From JAGTVG01 sp942491935 (GTDB lineage: Bacteria; Bacteroidota; Bacteroidia; Cytophagales; Cyclobacteriaceae), in assembly GCA_942491935.1 (NCBI GenBank), contig CALOCZ010000066.1, positions 1-64,000 on the forward strand: a DNA stretch of 64,000 nucleotides. Direction: 5' to 3'. Below, piece after piece: positions 33,073 through 43,451 of the stretch. The stretch's first letter is position 1, and every line of letters begins with the position of its first letter. The notes below the pieces were generated by a model, which was not told the origin of the DNA, did no database searches, and saw nothing but the letters and a program-made list of their open reading frames with translations. The translations under genes and the position numbers were made by a program.

Positions 33073-33687
33073 CTATTGTAATTTTTTAACCTGAGCGATT
33101 TCAGAGATAAGAAACTTCCTGCCCGTTTTACTTTCCCTGCATAAAGACCTGGTTCTTCTTTTTTTGATTTTAGTATAAACTCGGCCATCCAGACTAAACA
33201 TTGCCCCTTCACTTAGTTCTTCCAGGTATAAATTCTCACCTGGAATGTGACGGTCATATTGTCTGAGAAGTTTTGATAGTACTGGATCGCTCTGGCTGGA
33301 TGCCTTGGGGTTCTTCATGTGCTTTTTCAGACGCTCCAGAACATCAGGAGGAAATATGTCTTCATTTAAAACCGGTATCATCAGTTCCTGAAATATATTT
33401 TTCCAGGCGATACCATGAGGAGGTCTGTTATTCTGATATTTTCTGTACTGTACCAGGTGGGCTACCTCGTGGAGAAAGGTAATCAGAAAACTGTAAATAT
33501 TAAGATTTCCATTAACAGTTATTTCATGATTTCCAGTCTTCTGGTTGTACCTATAATCACCGATCTTAGAAGTTCTTTGCCTGGTCACTTTAAAACTGAA
33601 AGGGTAAGATACCCATGTGTCAACGCAATAATTTACAGACTTTTCTGGCACATACTTTTGGATCAATTCCCGGAATTTATCTGTCAT
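33073..33687 (-). CDS. SprT-like zinc metalloprotease domain protein
   Basis: A 204-residue SprT-family protein. The zinc motif HEVAH (residues 73-77) and the third ligand His91 in PPHGIAWK are the SprT/SPRTN signature. The C-terminal third is basic, including KIKKRRTRSLCRES, and may bind nucleic acid or protein substrate. Bacterial SprT proteins are poorly characterised; the eukaryotic relative cuts DNA-protein crosslinks. It begins 6 bp after the stop of der, so the two are co-transcribed. Confidence 0.88.
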   Translation of the reverse strand: MTDKFRELIQKYVPEKSVNYCVDTWVSYPFSFKVTRQRTSKIGDYRYNQKTGNHEITVNGNLNIYSFLITFLHEVAHLVQYRKYQNNRPPHGIAWKNIFQELMIPVLNEDIFPPDVLERLKKHMKNPKASSQSDPVLSKLLRQYDRHIPGENLYLEELSEGAMFSLDGRVYTKIKKRRTRSLCRESKTGRKFLISEIAQVKKLQ

Positions 33688-33693
33688 TTTTTG

Positions 33694-35001
33694 CTATTTA
33701 TTCCTGAATACTACTTTGATCGGTACGCCGGAAAAATCAAAGTTAGTCCTGATGGTATTGATCAAGAACCTTTCATAAGGTGCTTTTATGTATTTAGGAT
33801 GATTGGTGAAGAATGCAAAGGTTGGTGATTGTGTTGGCAATTGGGTAATGTATTTGACCTTAATATACTTTCCTTTAAAGGCTGGAGGGGGTGTTCTTTC
33901 TATTACCGGTAGCATTACCTTATTCAATTCTGATGTAGATACTTTCCTTTTCCTGTTCTCGTATATCTGGAGTGCACCTTCAATGACCTTGAAGATCCTC
34001 TGCTTTTTTAATACTGATATGAAAATGACAGGTATATAATTTAGCGGTCCCAGCTTCTCTTCAATTGTTGTTGTGAATGCTTCAGCAGTCCTGGTCTCTT
34101 TTTCGATAAGGTCCCACTTGTTAATCAGCAACATAATTCCCTTCTTATATTTGTTGGCCAAACCAATCAGGTTAATATCCTGGCTTTCAAGGCCCTGGGT
34201 CGCGTCAACCATGATGAGGCAAACATCACTTTCCTGAAGGGCTTTTATAGACCTCATAACACTATAAAACTCTACATCTTCCTTAACTTTCGCTTTTTTT
34301 CGCACTCCCGCCGTATCAATCAGGAGAAGATCTTTCCCGAATAAGTTGTAACGGGTATTAATAGAATCTCTTGTGGTCCCGGCAATTTCAGTAACAATTG
34401 ACCGTTCTTCTCCGATGAGAGCGTTTATCAAAGATGATTTACCTACATTAGGTCTGCCGATTATTGATATTTTAGGTAGATCATCCCTGGTTTCAGTATT
34501 TTGTTGATCCTTAAAATTCGATACAAGATCATCCAGAAGTTCACCTGTACCGGAACCATTTGTTGAAGAAATGGGATACATGATTTCGTAGCCAAGTTCA
34601 TAAAACTCATTCGCTGCCAATCTGAGGTTGTTGTTATCTGCTTTGTTAGGAGTAAGGAACACAGGTTTCCCCAGCGACCTGATAACATTAGAGAAATCTT
34701 TATCAAGATCCGTGAGTCCATCTTTGCAGTCAACCAGAAAAATGATGAAATCAGCTTCCCGCATGGCTGAATCGACTTGTACACGTATGGCGGATTCAAA
34801 AATATCTTCAGAGCCTGTGACATATCCTCCGGTATCTATTACTGTGAAGGAACGTCCATTCCATTCACTTACCCCATAATGGCGGTCTCGTGTTACGCCA
34901 CTTTCATCATCCATAATGGCTAGTTTCTCTTCTACGAGCCGGTTAAAGAATGTTGATTTGCCAACATTCGGGCGACCTACAATTGCTACCGTATAGGGCA
35001 T
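33694..35001 (-). CDS. der: Ribosome biogenesis GTPase Der (EngA)
   Basis: A 435-residue tandem GTPase needed for 50S ribosome assembly. G-domain 1 (residues about 3-165) starts with GRPNVGKSTFFN and has DTGG and NKAD. G-domain 2 (about 175-345) has GRPNVGKSSLIN, DTAG and NKWD. A KH-like C-terminal domain (about 350-435) closes the protein with TNHPKYIKAPYERFL. All motifs and the length are normal. It lies between glyS and sprT on the minus strand. Confidence 0.97.
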   Translation of the reverse strand: MPYTVAIVGRPNVGKSTFFNRLVEEKLAIMDDESGVTRDRHYGVSEWNGRSFTVIDTGGYVTGSEDIFESAIRVQVDSAMREADFIIFLVDCKDGLTDLDKDFSNVIRSLGKPVFLTPNKADNNNLRLAANEFYELGYEIMYPISSTNGSGTGELLDDLVSNFKDQQNTETRDDLPKISIIGRPNVGKSSLINALIGEERSIVTEIAGTTRDSINTRYNLFGKDLLLIDTAGVRKKAKVKEDVEFYSVMRSIKALQESDVCLIMVDATQGLESQDINLIGLANKYKKGIMLLINKWDLIEKETRTAEAFTTTIEEKLGPLNYIPVIFISVLKKQRIFKVIEGALQIYENRKRKVSTSELNKVMLPVIERTPPPAFKGKYIKVKYITQLPTQSPTFAFFTNHPKYIKAPYERFLINTIRTNFDFSGVPIKVVFRNK

Positions 35002-35057
35002 AATATATTATTAGGATATGTTGATCTGCGTCTTAAATATTTTGAAAGACAATAAGT

Positions 35058-36542
35058 TTATACAATTTCTTTCAATAAATTCTGCATTGAGACTCTATTC
35101 CCAATTTCTTCTTTAAGGGTATCAGTTTTAACCCGAACCTGTTCCATAGTGTCTCTATCTCTGATTGTTACAGTATCATCTTCAAGAGTTTGATGGTCAA
35201 TTGCAATACAGTAAGGTGTTCCTATCAGGTCCTGCCGGGTATATCGTTTCCCAATTGATTGTGTTTCCTCATATATCATGTTAAAGTCGAACCTTAAATC
35301 ATTATATATCTTTTTGGCGACCTCCGGTAAACCATCTTTTTTAACAAGAGGAAATATGGCCGCTTTTACAGGGGCAAGACCAGGATGGATCTTAAGATAA
35401 GTTCTGGTCTTTTTATCTTCTCCCTCGCCTACTTCTTCCTCTCTGAAAGAATTGCTTAATACCATGAAAAACAGCCTGTCTGCCCCCGCAGATGTTTCAA
35501 TCACATATGGGACATATGATTTGCTGATCTCATTGTCAAAATACTGCATTTTCTTCCTTGACAATTCCTGATGATTACCAAGGTCAAAATCAGTTCTGCT
35601 ATGGATCCCTTCTACTTCTTTAAAACCAAATGGAAATTCATATTCTATATCTACAGCCGCATTTGCATAATGTGCAAGTTTATCATGATCGTGAAATCTG
35701 AGTTTATTATCAGGAATTCCCATGGCCTTATGCCACTTTAATCTGTTCTCTTTCCAGTGTTCATACCATTTCATCTCCTCTCCCGGTCGGATGAAATACT
35801 GCATTTCCATTTGTTCGAACTCCCGCATTCTGAATATAAACTGCCTGGCCACAATTTCATTCCGGAAAGCTTTTCCTATTTGGGCTATCCCAAAAGGGAT
35901 CTTCATCCTTGCAGTTTTCTGAACATTAAGAAAGTTAACAAAAATACCCTGGGCGGTTTCTGGTCTCAGAAAGATGGCATTTGCATCATCAGCGACAGAT
36001 CCAATCTGTGTAGAAAACATCAAATTGAATTGCCGGACACTTGTCCAATTTGCTGTATTTGACACCGGACAACGAATATCCTCATTAACTATCAGATCAT
36101 GAACGCCTTTGAGATCTTCTTTTTCAAGAAGTCGGGACATCTCCTGAATAAGGGCTTTAGCTTTCCCGGGTTCTCCATTTGATTCATACTCCGCTGCCTT
36201 ATCTTCCAGCAATACATCGGCCCGATATCTTTTTTTTGAATCCTTGTTATCAACCATAGGATCATTAAAACTGTCAATGTGTCCTGAGGCTTTCCAGGTT
36301 AATGGATGCATGAAAATGGCAGCATCTATCCCAACAATATTATGGTGCAGTTTGACCATTGACTGCCACCACAGGTTTTTGATATTATTTTTTAATTCGA
36401 CGCCATATGGGCCGTAATCATATACGGCCTGAAGCCCATCATAAATCTCACTGGATTGATATACAAATCCGTATTCCTTTGCGTGGGCGATTACATTTTT
36501 CAGCTGAATGTTATCTTCTGGTCTTGTGATATTATCTGTCAT
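35058..36542 (-). CDS. glyS: Glycyl-tRNA synthetase, single-chain type
   Basis: A 494-residue class II synthetase of the alpha2 (eukaryote-like, single-chain) GlyRS type rather than the alpha2beta2 GlyQ/GlyS type. Motif 1 and the glycine-specific YDYGPYGVELKNNIK segment are near residue 30. Motif 2 is IAQIGKAFRNEI and the tRNA-acceptor region is FIRPGEEMKWYEHW. Motif 3 (AGADRLFF) precedes a C-terminal anticodon-binding domain. The predicted -7 element ends only about 5 bp before the ATG, so the mRNA may be nearly leaderless. Confidence 0.97.
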   Translation of the reverse strand: MTDNITRPEDNIQLKNVIAHAKEYGFVYQSSEIYDGLQAVYDYGPYGVELKNNIKNLWWQSMVKLHHNIVGIDAAIFMHPLTWKASGHIDSFNDPMVDNKDSKKRYRADVLLEDKAAEYESNGEPGKAKALIQEMSRLLEKEDLKGVHDLIVNEDIRCPVSNTANWTSVRQFNLMFSTQIGSVADDANAIFLRPETAQGIFVNFLNVQKTARMKIPFGIAQIGKAFRNEIVARQFIFRMREFEQMEMQYFIRPGEEMKWYEHWKENRLKWHKAMGIPDNKLRFHDHDKLAHYANAAVDIEYEFPFGFKEVEGIHSRTDFDLGNHQELSRKKMQYFDNEISKSYVPYVIETSAGADRLFFMVLSNSFREEEVGEGEDKKTRTYLKIHPGLAPVKAAIFPLVKKDGLPEVAKKIYNDLRFDFNMIYEETQSIGKRYTRQDLIGTPYCIAIDHQTLEDDTVTIRDRDTMEQVRVKTDTLKEEIGNRVSMQNLLKEIV

Positions 36543-36547
36543 AGCCG

Positions 36548-36555
36548 CAAAGATA
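36548..36555 (-). promoter_or_regulatory. -7 element for glyS, almost at the start codon
   Basis: On the minus strand the sequence is TATCTTTG followed by CGGCT and the ATG. It is an exact match to the Bacteroidota -7 consensus. A start site a few bases downstream would coincide with the start codon. Confidence 0.45.
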
Positions 36556-36635
36556 TAATAAGAATTATGAATAATGAATAATGTATTAAGATTGTGGATA
36601 CCGGAAATTCTAAAACGGGAACGGAATAAATGCTA

Positions 36636-38549
36636 TTAGCGCCCGAAACGAAGGGATACATTATCCAGGCTTTCGATAGAACCAACAAAAGTGACAATAT
36701 CGTTCCTTCTTAATCGGGTATAACCATGAGATATGATCATTTGGCCTCCCCGTTTTACAGATAGAACAATCACATCAGAAGGTAGTCGCAGGTTTCGAAG
36801 ATATACCCCATGAAGATTTGGGTTTAAAACTTCCACATCCCTGGTATCCTGATCTTTTTGCAAGCCAAGTAGTAAGGATGTCGCTTGAGGGGATCTTACA
36901 AAATGATCAAGAAGGCTGACCATAGCTGTTGCAGGCTCGACTATCAGCGCCCCCAATTTATGGAATTTTTCAAAGTTCTCTCTGTTATTGAGCCTGACCA
37001 CCATTACATTCGTACCATAATACTGGTAGGCTAGTTCACAAATCTGGAGGTTTTCCTCATCAGTTAGCATCATCACAAATACTTCCGTTTTATCTGCTTT
37101 GATGTCGTTCAGTCTTTCAATATTAAGCTTATCGAAATAAATCACCTCAATACCATCGATCTTTGATTTTTTCTTCGCTGGGTTTAATGTTACAATTCTG
37201 GTTTTCCATCCATTTCTTGATAGTTGATGACCTAAAGCAATTGATTGGTTTTCCAAACCAAATATCAGCACATCGCGTATCCCGTCATATTCATAAAGGT
37301 TCCCTCTGCTTCTGTCTTCTCCCACATATCTCAGGGCATACTTAAACAAAGGTGGACCAATGAACTGGTTCACCACAATCACCGCAATAACAACTGTGGC
37401 AAATTCAGGGCCCCAGGCTGGGAACTCAGTAGCAATTATAGTTGAAAGACCTAGAGCTACACCGGCTTGTGTTACGTATGGCATCCACCCTACTTTGTTA
37501 AATTTAGGAGGATCCTTAGCCAGTATGCCTCCTCCATATGCACCGATTACTATAGTTGCCAGTCTTATGAGGAAGAACAGCAAAGTTACCGCCCACGCTC
37601 CCACAAGTACATCAAGCTGCATAGATGCCCCGGTCAAAGTAAAGAAAGCCACATATATGACAGGTCCTATATCATTGATAATTCTTATAAATTCAGCCCG
37701 GTTCCGGGTATAATTTGTAATAATAAAACTGGCCAGAATACAGATCAGCAATGGCTCCAGAAATATTTCATGATTTATCAGATCAAAAGAAATATGCCTT
37801 ATAAAATAAGAGAATTGATAAACTCCAAAACCTGATAATAACAGGAGGAATGTTTTATAACGTTTCTCTACCTTAAGTTTAAGTATCAGCGATAACAAAT
37901 AATGTAGTATAAATCCAAGGCCAGCAGATAATATCAGTTCAATCAGAATGAGTAAAACAGCGACAATATTGAATTCTTCACCTTGGATCAATGTTTCTGA
38001 TATATTCAATGTCACACCAAATAAGATGATCACTATAAAATCTTTGATCACGGTAACTCCAAGTACTGTTTGTGTAAAAGGTCCTTTCGCCCTTAATTCA
38101 TTGATGATAGCAATTGCTGAGGCCGGGGATCGTGCTACAAAAACGGCTCCTGTCAGGAAAGAAATAGATATTTTCTCTATAACGCTCAGGTCCTTCATAT
38201 AAGGAACCAGGTCAGAAATAAGAAAAATCGCAATCCCACTTAAGAGAAAAGTGGACAGGATCTGCCCCAAAGTAATCCACTTAATGCTGTTAAACCGGCT
38301 TCTAAGTTCATTGAGGTATAGTTCAGCACCTGCCGCAAATGCAATGAAAGAAAGCGCTATATCATTTATGAAAGAAAGCTTTGGAATTGATTCATGCGGT
38401 ATAAGGTTGATCAAGTAGGGCCCGGACAGAATTCCTATAAATAGCAATCCGGATATGATCGGTAGATGGATTCTCTGGAAAAGTTTCGATATATGGCTCG
38501 AAGCCACGGCAACGATTCCAAATCCCACTATTAATAGAAGGATGTTCAT
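36636..38549 (-). CDS. Kef-type (CPA2) cation:proton antiporter with TrkA domains
   Basis: A 637-residue protein. Residues 1 to about 410 form a CPA2 exchanger with about 12 helices, including the ion-site region GAVFVARSPASAIAI. It is followed by a TrkA-N Rossmann domain (from DVLIFGLENQSIALG) and a TrkA-C domain (LNPNLHGVYLRNLRLP onward). Such proteins exchange K+ or Na+ for H+ under control of nucleotide or NAD(H) binding. The Rossmann glycine motif is altered (FGLENQS), so ligand binding there may differ. I used the ATG at 38549 rather than a TTG seven codons upstream. It appears to be monocistronic. Confidence 0.88.
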   Translation of the reverse strand: MNILLLIVGFGIVAVASSHISKLFQRIHLPIISGLLFIGILSGPYLINLIPHESIPKLSFINDIALSFIAFAAGAELYLNELRSRFNSIKWITLGQILSTFLLSGIAIFLISDLVPYMKDLSVIEKISISFLTGAVFVARSPASAIAIINELRAKGPFTQTVLGVTVIKDFIVIILFGVTLNISETLIQGEEFNIVAVLLILIELILSAGLGFILHYLLSLILKLKVEKRYKTFLLLLSGFGVYQFSYFIRHISFDLINHEIFLEPLLICILASFIITNYTRNRAEFIRIINDIGPVIYVAFFTLTGASMQLDVLVGAWAVTLLFFLIRLATIVIGAYGGGILAKDPPKFNKVGWMPYVTQAGVALGLSTIIATEFPAWGPEFATVVIAVIVVNQFIGPPLFKYALRYVGEDRSRGNLYEYDGIRDVLIFGLENQSIALGHQLSRNGWKTRIVTLNPAKKKSKIDGIEVIYFDKLNIERLNDIKADKTEVFVMMLTDEENLQICELAYQYYGTNVMVVRLNNRENFEKFHKLGALIVEPATAMVSLLDHFVRSPQATSLLLGLQKDQDTRDVEVLNPNLHGVYLRNLRLPSDVIVLSVKRGGQMIISHGYTRLRRNDIVTFVGSIESLDNVSLRFGR

Positions 38550-38655
38550 GTTATTTTGAAGAAAATCCAACGGAATGGTAATTGTTTAGATAACAAGAAT
38601 ATGAATAAAAAAGGAAATAAAAAAAATGTTTTTATATATGGAGGATATTATATAA

Positions 38656-39972
38656 CTATTTCTTTCTCCAGCTGGCCTTTAATAGAAATTTCTTAAAGTC
38701 TTCATAATCACTTTGCATCATTACAGATTCTTTCTTTTTATTCAATACACTTTTAAGCCCATGGGGAAATGCAATTTCATAATCCAGAAACTTATTTATT
38801 TCATTGCTGAATTTTGCCGGGTGTGCGGTAGAAACAAAAACGCCTGTAAATTCATTTTCCCTGCCAAGCATATAATCATGAAGTCCGAGGTAGCCTATAG
38901 CAGAATGAGGGCACATCAGGTAGTGGGTTTCATTAAAAACATTTATAATGGCTTTTTTAGTAATATGATCTGAATATGCTGAACCATAAATATCTTTGAC
39001 CACATTTTCGTATTTATTTCCATACAATTCAAGAATTCTGGGGAAATTACTCGGATTTCCCACATCCATAGCGTTGGATATGGTTTTAAGCGAAGGTCTG
39101 GGTTCAAATTTGGCAGTATCAAGGTATTGCGGGACAATATTATTTGAATTCGTGGCAGCGATGAAATGATGAATGGGGACGCCCATTTTTTTTGCCAGCA
39201 GGGCTCCGCACATATTCCCAAAATTTCCACTTGGAATAGAGAATATTACAGGTTTATTGTATTGGCTTAACTGAGCATATGCATATATGTAATAAAAAGA
39301 CTGGGGCAATAACCTGGCAAAATTAATAGAGTTTGCAGAGGTCAAATGCATAATGTCATTCAGGTCTTCATCAAGAAATGCCTGCTTGACCAACATCTGG
39401 CAGTCATCAAAAGTTCCATCCACTTCTAACGCTGTTACATTTCCTCCTATTGTCGTGATTTGCTTTTCCTGTAATTTGCTAACCTTTCCTCCTGGGTAAA
39501 GCAGGACTACATATATTCCGGGCATCTTATAAAAACCCTGTGCAACTGCACTGCCCGTATCACCCGAAGTCGCAACCAGGATAACCGTTTCATTTGATTC
39601 TTTTCGAACAAAATGTGATAATAGCCTGGCCATAAACCTTGCCCCAAAATCTTTAAAGGCATAGGTAGGGCCGTGATATAATTCAAGGGAAAATATATTT
39701 TCCTTAAGTTTATATAAAGTGGCATCAAAGTCGATGGCATTATAGACGATCTTTTTCAGCCATTTTTCATCGATGTCGTCTAAAAGCCATAACTTACTGA
39801 TCTCAAAGGCCAGTTCCTGGAAATTCAATTGGGGAAGTTCATTTAAGAGGTCCTCAGGAATCTTTGGAATAGATAATGGCATATATAATCCATTATCCGG
39901 CGGCATGCCATGAAGTACAGCTTCCTGAAAACTAACTTGGGGGGAACTATGGTTTGTACTGTAGAAATTCAT
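38656..39972 (-). CDS. thrC: Threonine synthase
   Basis: A 438-residue PLP enzyme converting O-phosphohomoserine to threonine. The Schiff-base lysine lies in GPTYAFKDFGARF, and the phosphate-cup sequence ATSGDTGSAVAQG follows. The N-terminal SFQEAVLHGMPPDNGLYMP is the family hallmark. It is the third gene of thrA-thrB-thrC, starting 2 bp after the thrB stop. Length and motifs are normal. Confidence 0.97.
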   Translation of the reverse strand: MNFYSTNHSSPQVSFQEAVLHGMPPDNGLYMPLSIPKIPEDLLNELPQLNFQELAFEISKLWLLDDIDEKWLKKIVYNAIDFDATLYKLKENIFSLELYHGPTYAFKDFGARFMARLLSHFVRKESNETVILVATSGDTGSAVAQGFYKMPGIYVVLLYPGGKVSKLQEKQITTIGGNVTALEVDGTFDDCQMLVKQAFLDEDLNDIMHLTSANSINFARLLPQSFYYIYAYAQLSQYNKPVIFSIPSGNFGNMCGALLAKKMGVPIHHFIAATNSNNIVPQYLDTAKFEPRPSLKTISNAMDVGNPSNFPRILELYGNKYENVVKDIYGSAYSDHITKKAIINVFNETHYLMCPHSAIGYLGLHDYMLGRENEFTGVFVSTAHPAKFSNEINKFLDYEIAFPHGLKSVLNKKKESVMMQSDYEDFKKFLLKASWRKK

Positions 39973-39974
39973 GT

Positions 39975-40904
39975 TTATTCGAGCACTATTGGGCCTTTAT
40001 TGTTTACCTTTGAAACGTAAATATCGCTTTCTATACCGATTTTTTTAAATTCTTCATTCATTTTTTGCCCCGCTACTTCAGCGATGTGTTTTCCCTTACT
40101 CAAAGCAAAAACTGAAGGCCCGGACCCTGAGATACCACAACCCAGGACTCCTGAATCCAGGGCAGCGGCTTTAACAGCATCATAACCGGGAATTAAAATT
40201 GAGCGGATGGGTTCAATAATGTGATCTTCCATAGATCTGCCAATCAGCTCATAATCAGAAGTATACAGGCCTGAAATCAACCCACCAACATTCCCCCATT
40301 GCTTAATTGCATTTTTCAATTGTATCTGTTTTTTTAAAATATCCCTTGCATCCTTGGTTTTGATTTCAATCTGGGGATGAATTACTGATGCAAATAATTC
40401 TTCAGGGGCAGGAAGTTTGATTACATCGAGGGGATCATAGCTTCTTATCAGAACAAATCCCCCAAATAAAGCAGGTGCTACATTATCGGCATGATCCGAT
40501 CCGCAAGCTACCTTTTCTCCATAAGTTGCAAATTTTAAAACCTCAAAAGTATCCAATGGGCCATCTAGTAAAATATTTATTGCATATGCAGCAGCCACAG
40601 AACTTGCAGCACTTGAACCTAGCCCGCTACCCAATGGCATTTTTTTATGCAGAGTAATATCAATTCCCAGATTCAGTTTAAAGTGCCCGAGAATATTTTG
40701 AATTACCGCAGATGCAGAATTTCTATCCGCTTCTAATGGAAGCTTTCCATCATCACCTGTAATTTCAATTATTCTTACTTTCCCGGATTTATTTTTCTTC
40801 AGAATAATCTCATCTCCCGGACTATTAAGAGCAAAGCCAAGGATGTCAAATCCACAGGAAACATTGGCTACTGAAGCAGGTGCGAATACCCGGATACTTT
40901 CCAT
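39975..40904 (-). CDS. thrB: Homoserine kinase
   Basis: A 309-residue GHMP-family kinase that phosphorylates homoserine. The ATP-binding motif is PLGSGLGSSAASS, an N-terminal PASVANVSCGFDILG marks the substrate side, and GCGISGSGPSVFAL is GHMP motif 3. It is the middle gene of the threonine operon, 12 bp after thrA and 2 bp before thrC. Confidence 0.97.
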   Translation of the reverse strand: MESIRVFAPASVANVSCGFDILGFALNSPGDEIILKKNKSGKVRIIEITGDDGKLPLEADRNSASAVIQNILGHFKLNLGIDITLHKKMPLGSGLGSSAASSVAAAYAINILLDGPLDTFEVLKFATYGEKVACGSDHADNVAPALFGGFVLIRSYDPLDVIKLPAPEELFASVIHPQIEIKTKDARDILKKQIQLKNAIKQWGNVGGLISGLYTSDYELIGRSMEDHIIEPIRSILIPGYDAVKAAALDSGVLGCGISGSGPSVFALSKGKHIAEVAGQKMNEEFKKIGIESDIYVSKVNNKGPIVLE

Positions 40905-40916
40905 TGAAAATCTTCT

Positions 40917-43373
40917 TTAAGGCAAATAATTGGCTATATTAATTATGTCTGCAAAAACACCAGCTGCTGTAACTTCAGCACCAGCTCCAGGCCCTTTTAT
41001 TACAAGTGGTCTTTCCTTATATCTGGTTGTTGTAAAAGAAAGCATATTATCACTACCCGATAAAGGATATAAAGCATGATCCTGTCCTACTGTTTGCAAG
41101 CCTACCCTGGCTTTTCCATCCTGCATGGTTGCCATAAACCGCAATTTCTGGTCTTTCTTTTGAGCCTTTGTCAAAAGATCCGCAAAGTGATCATCATATT
41201 TTTCAAGCTCAATAAAGAATTCATCAACAGATTTAACAGCAAAACAAGCTTCAGGCAAGAAAGCTTCATTCTCTACTTCATCGATTTCCATATCATATCC
41301 CACTTCCCGGGAGAGGATAAGGATTTTTCGGACCACATCCATGCCATTCAAGTCATCCCTTGGATCCGGTTCTGTAAATCCCTTTTCCTTGGCTTCTTTA
41401 ACTACCTGGCTGAATTTTACTGAACCATCGAAATTATTAAAAATATAAGATAGCGTTCCCGATAATACACCTTCTATTTTGATTATCCAGTCACCACTCC
41501 ATTTCAGATCATTTAAAGTAGTGATTACAGGTAGACCGGCACCCACATTGGTTTCATATAAATATTTAACATTCTTCTTCCTTGAAAGCCTGTATAATTT
41601 ATTATAATTATCCAGAGGGCCGGAATTAGCCAGCTTATTTGGCGTAGTTATTGAAATATTGTTGTCCAGAACCTGTTCATAAACATCTACCACTTTTTGA
41701 CTGGCTGTGCAATCAACAAATATGCTATTGGATAAATTCATATGCAGCATCTTATCCACTAATTTCTGCATATTCGATTTTTCTGCAGTCTTATCAAGGT
41801 GTTTTTTCCAGTTGTCCATTGGGATACCTTCCCTGTTCAGATACATTTTCCTGGAGTTAGCAAGTCCTACGAGATTAAATTGCATATTATGTTCCTTGAG
41901 AAGATATGCTTCCTGCTTTTTAATTTGAGTAAGCAGGGTACTGCCAATTAATCCAGCACCAACAAGAAACAAATGAAGGGTTTTTACATTTGAAAGGAAA
42001 AACGCCTCATGAAGAGTATTCAATGATTTTGGCAGGTCAAAGTGCGAAACGACAACGGAAAGATTTAATTCTGAAGATCCCTGCGCAATTGCCACAACGT
42101 TGATTCCATTCTTACCAAGAGCATCGAACAGTTTGCCTGAAATACCAGGAGTATTCTTCATATTCTCTCCTATAATGGCCACAATGGAAAGCCCTGACTG
42201 TAAGTTTACATGGTCGATCTTATTGTTCATAATCTCATTTGAGAACTCTTCTTCAATGGCTGTCTTTGCCTGATCGATTTGATCTGGAGATATAGCAAAA
42301 CAAATTGAATGTTCTGAAGAGGCCTGTGTAATAAGGATAATGTTTATTTCATTTTTAGCAAGAGTTCCGAACAGCCTTGAAGATACACCTGGAACTCCCA
42401 CCATACCACTTCCAGTCAGGTTGATCAGGGAAATATTCTCAATTGAGGAGATCCCTTTAATAAGAAATTCTTTGTTTTCTGTTTCCTCACTGATAATAGT
42501 CCCATTAAAAGAAGGGTTAAATGTATTTTTTATTCGTAATGGGATTTTTTTAGTGAAAGCAGGCTGCAAAGTTGGTGGGTATATCACCTTAGCTCCAAAA
42601 TGAGAAAGCTCCATCGCTTCAACATATGATAAAGAAGTTTGTGAAAAGGCATCCTGCACTTTTTTAGGATCAGAAGTCAAAACCCCATCCACATCTGTCC
42701 ATATTTCAATTTCATCGGCGCTCAATGCAGCCCCAAACAAAGATGCAGTATAATCAGATCCACCTCGTCCCAGGGTCGTGGTTTCTCCTTTTGATGTGGT
42801 GCCGGCGAATCCTGTTACAACCTGCAGTTTTTGATGTGATTCAAAATATCTCTGTATGTTCTCGAAAGTGAGGGATTCGAAAACCTTTGCGTTCCCAAAT
42901 TGGTCATTTGTCTTGACCAAATGACGTGAATCTAACCATTCACAAGGAAATCCTAACTGATTTAAATATGATGAAATAATCAAACTCGCCAATCGCTCTC
43001 CAAAACTCATAACCAGGTCAAGGGTACGGGGAGAAAGTTCTTTTAACAGAAATACTCCATGCAACAGATCTTCCAGGTTATTGGTGAGGAATTTTAACTG
43101 TGCAATTATGCTGCTTTGGGATTTGATGTCTATCAATTCTTTTATAGCATTCAGGTGATGATTGACAATTCTGTCAGATAACTCAGTATAGTTTTCATCA
43201 TCTGCAGCTGCTGCATTTCCAACTTCTATTAGGTCATTTGTTATGCCATACATTGCGGAGGTTACAACAACGATTTTTTCACCACTATTTATATAATCCG
43301 AAATGATCTTGCTGACCAGTATTATATTATCAGGTGTTCCAACAGAGGAACCTCCAAATTTCAGTACTTTCAT
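40917..43373 (-). CDS. thrA: Bifunctional aspartokinase / homoserine dehydrogenase
   Basis: An 818-residue fusion catalysing the first and third steps from aspartate to homoserine. The aspartokinase (about residues 1-290) opens with KVLKFGGSSVGTPDNI and has TLGRGGSDYTA. Two ACT domains (about 300-455) are the usual site of threonine feedback inhibition. The dehydrogenase (about 460-818) has the Rossmann motif LVGAGLIGS and the catalytic GTLSYIFN and EPDPRDDLNG segments. It is the first gene of the thrABC operon. A hairpin with a T-run lies about 90 bp upstream and could be an attenuator. Confidence 0.97.
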   Translation of the reverse strand: MKVLKFGGSSVGTPDNIILVSKIISDYINSGEKIVVVTSAMYGITNDLIEVGNAAAADDENYTELSDRIVNHHLNAIKELIDIKSQSSIIAQLKFLTNNLEDLLHGVFLLKELSPRTLDLVMSFGERLASLIISSYLNQLGFPCEWLDSRHLVKTNDQFGNAKVFESLTFENIQRYFESHQKLQVVTGFAGTTSKGETTTLGRGGSDYTASLFGAALSADEIEIWTDVDGVLTSDPKKVQDAFSQTSLSYVEAMELSHFGAKVIYPPTLQPAFTKKIPLRIKNTFNPSFNGTIISEETENKEFLIKGISSIENISLINLTGSGMVGVPGVSSRLFGTLAKNEINIILITQASSEHSICFAISPDQIDQAKTAIEEEFSNEIMNNKIDHVNLQSGLSIVAIIGENMKNTPGISGKLFDALGKNGINVVAIAQGSSELNLSVVVSHFDLPKSLNTLHEAFFLSNVKTLHLFLVGAGLIGSTLLTQIKKQEAYLLKEHNMQFNLVGLANSRKMYLNREGIPMDNWKKHLDKTAEKSNMQKLVDKMLHMNLSNSIFVDCTASQKVVDVYEQVLDNNISITTPNKLANSGPLDNYNKLYRLSRKKNVKYLYETNVGAGLPVITTLNDLKWSGDWIIKIEGVLSGTLSYIFNNFDGSVKFSQVVKEAKEKGFTEPDPRDDLNGMDVVRKILILSREVGYDMEIDEVENEAFLPEACFAVKSVDEFFIELEKYDDHFADLLTKAQKKDQKLRFMATMQDGKARVGLQTVGQDHALYPLSGSDNMLSFTTTRYKERPLVIKGPGAGAEVTAAGVFADIINIANYLP

Positions 43374-43451
43374 GTGATTTTTAATTAGCCAACAAAGTTG
43401 TGAAAAATTATAGTCTATTGAAAAGCAGGCATCATTTATTTCATATATATT

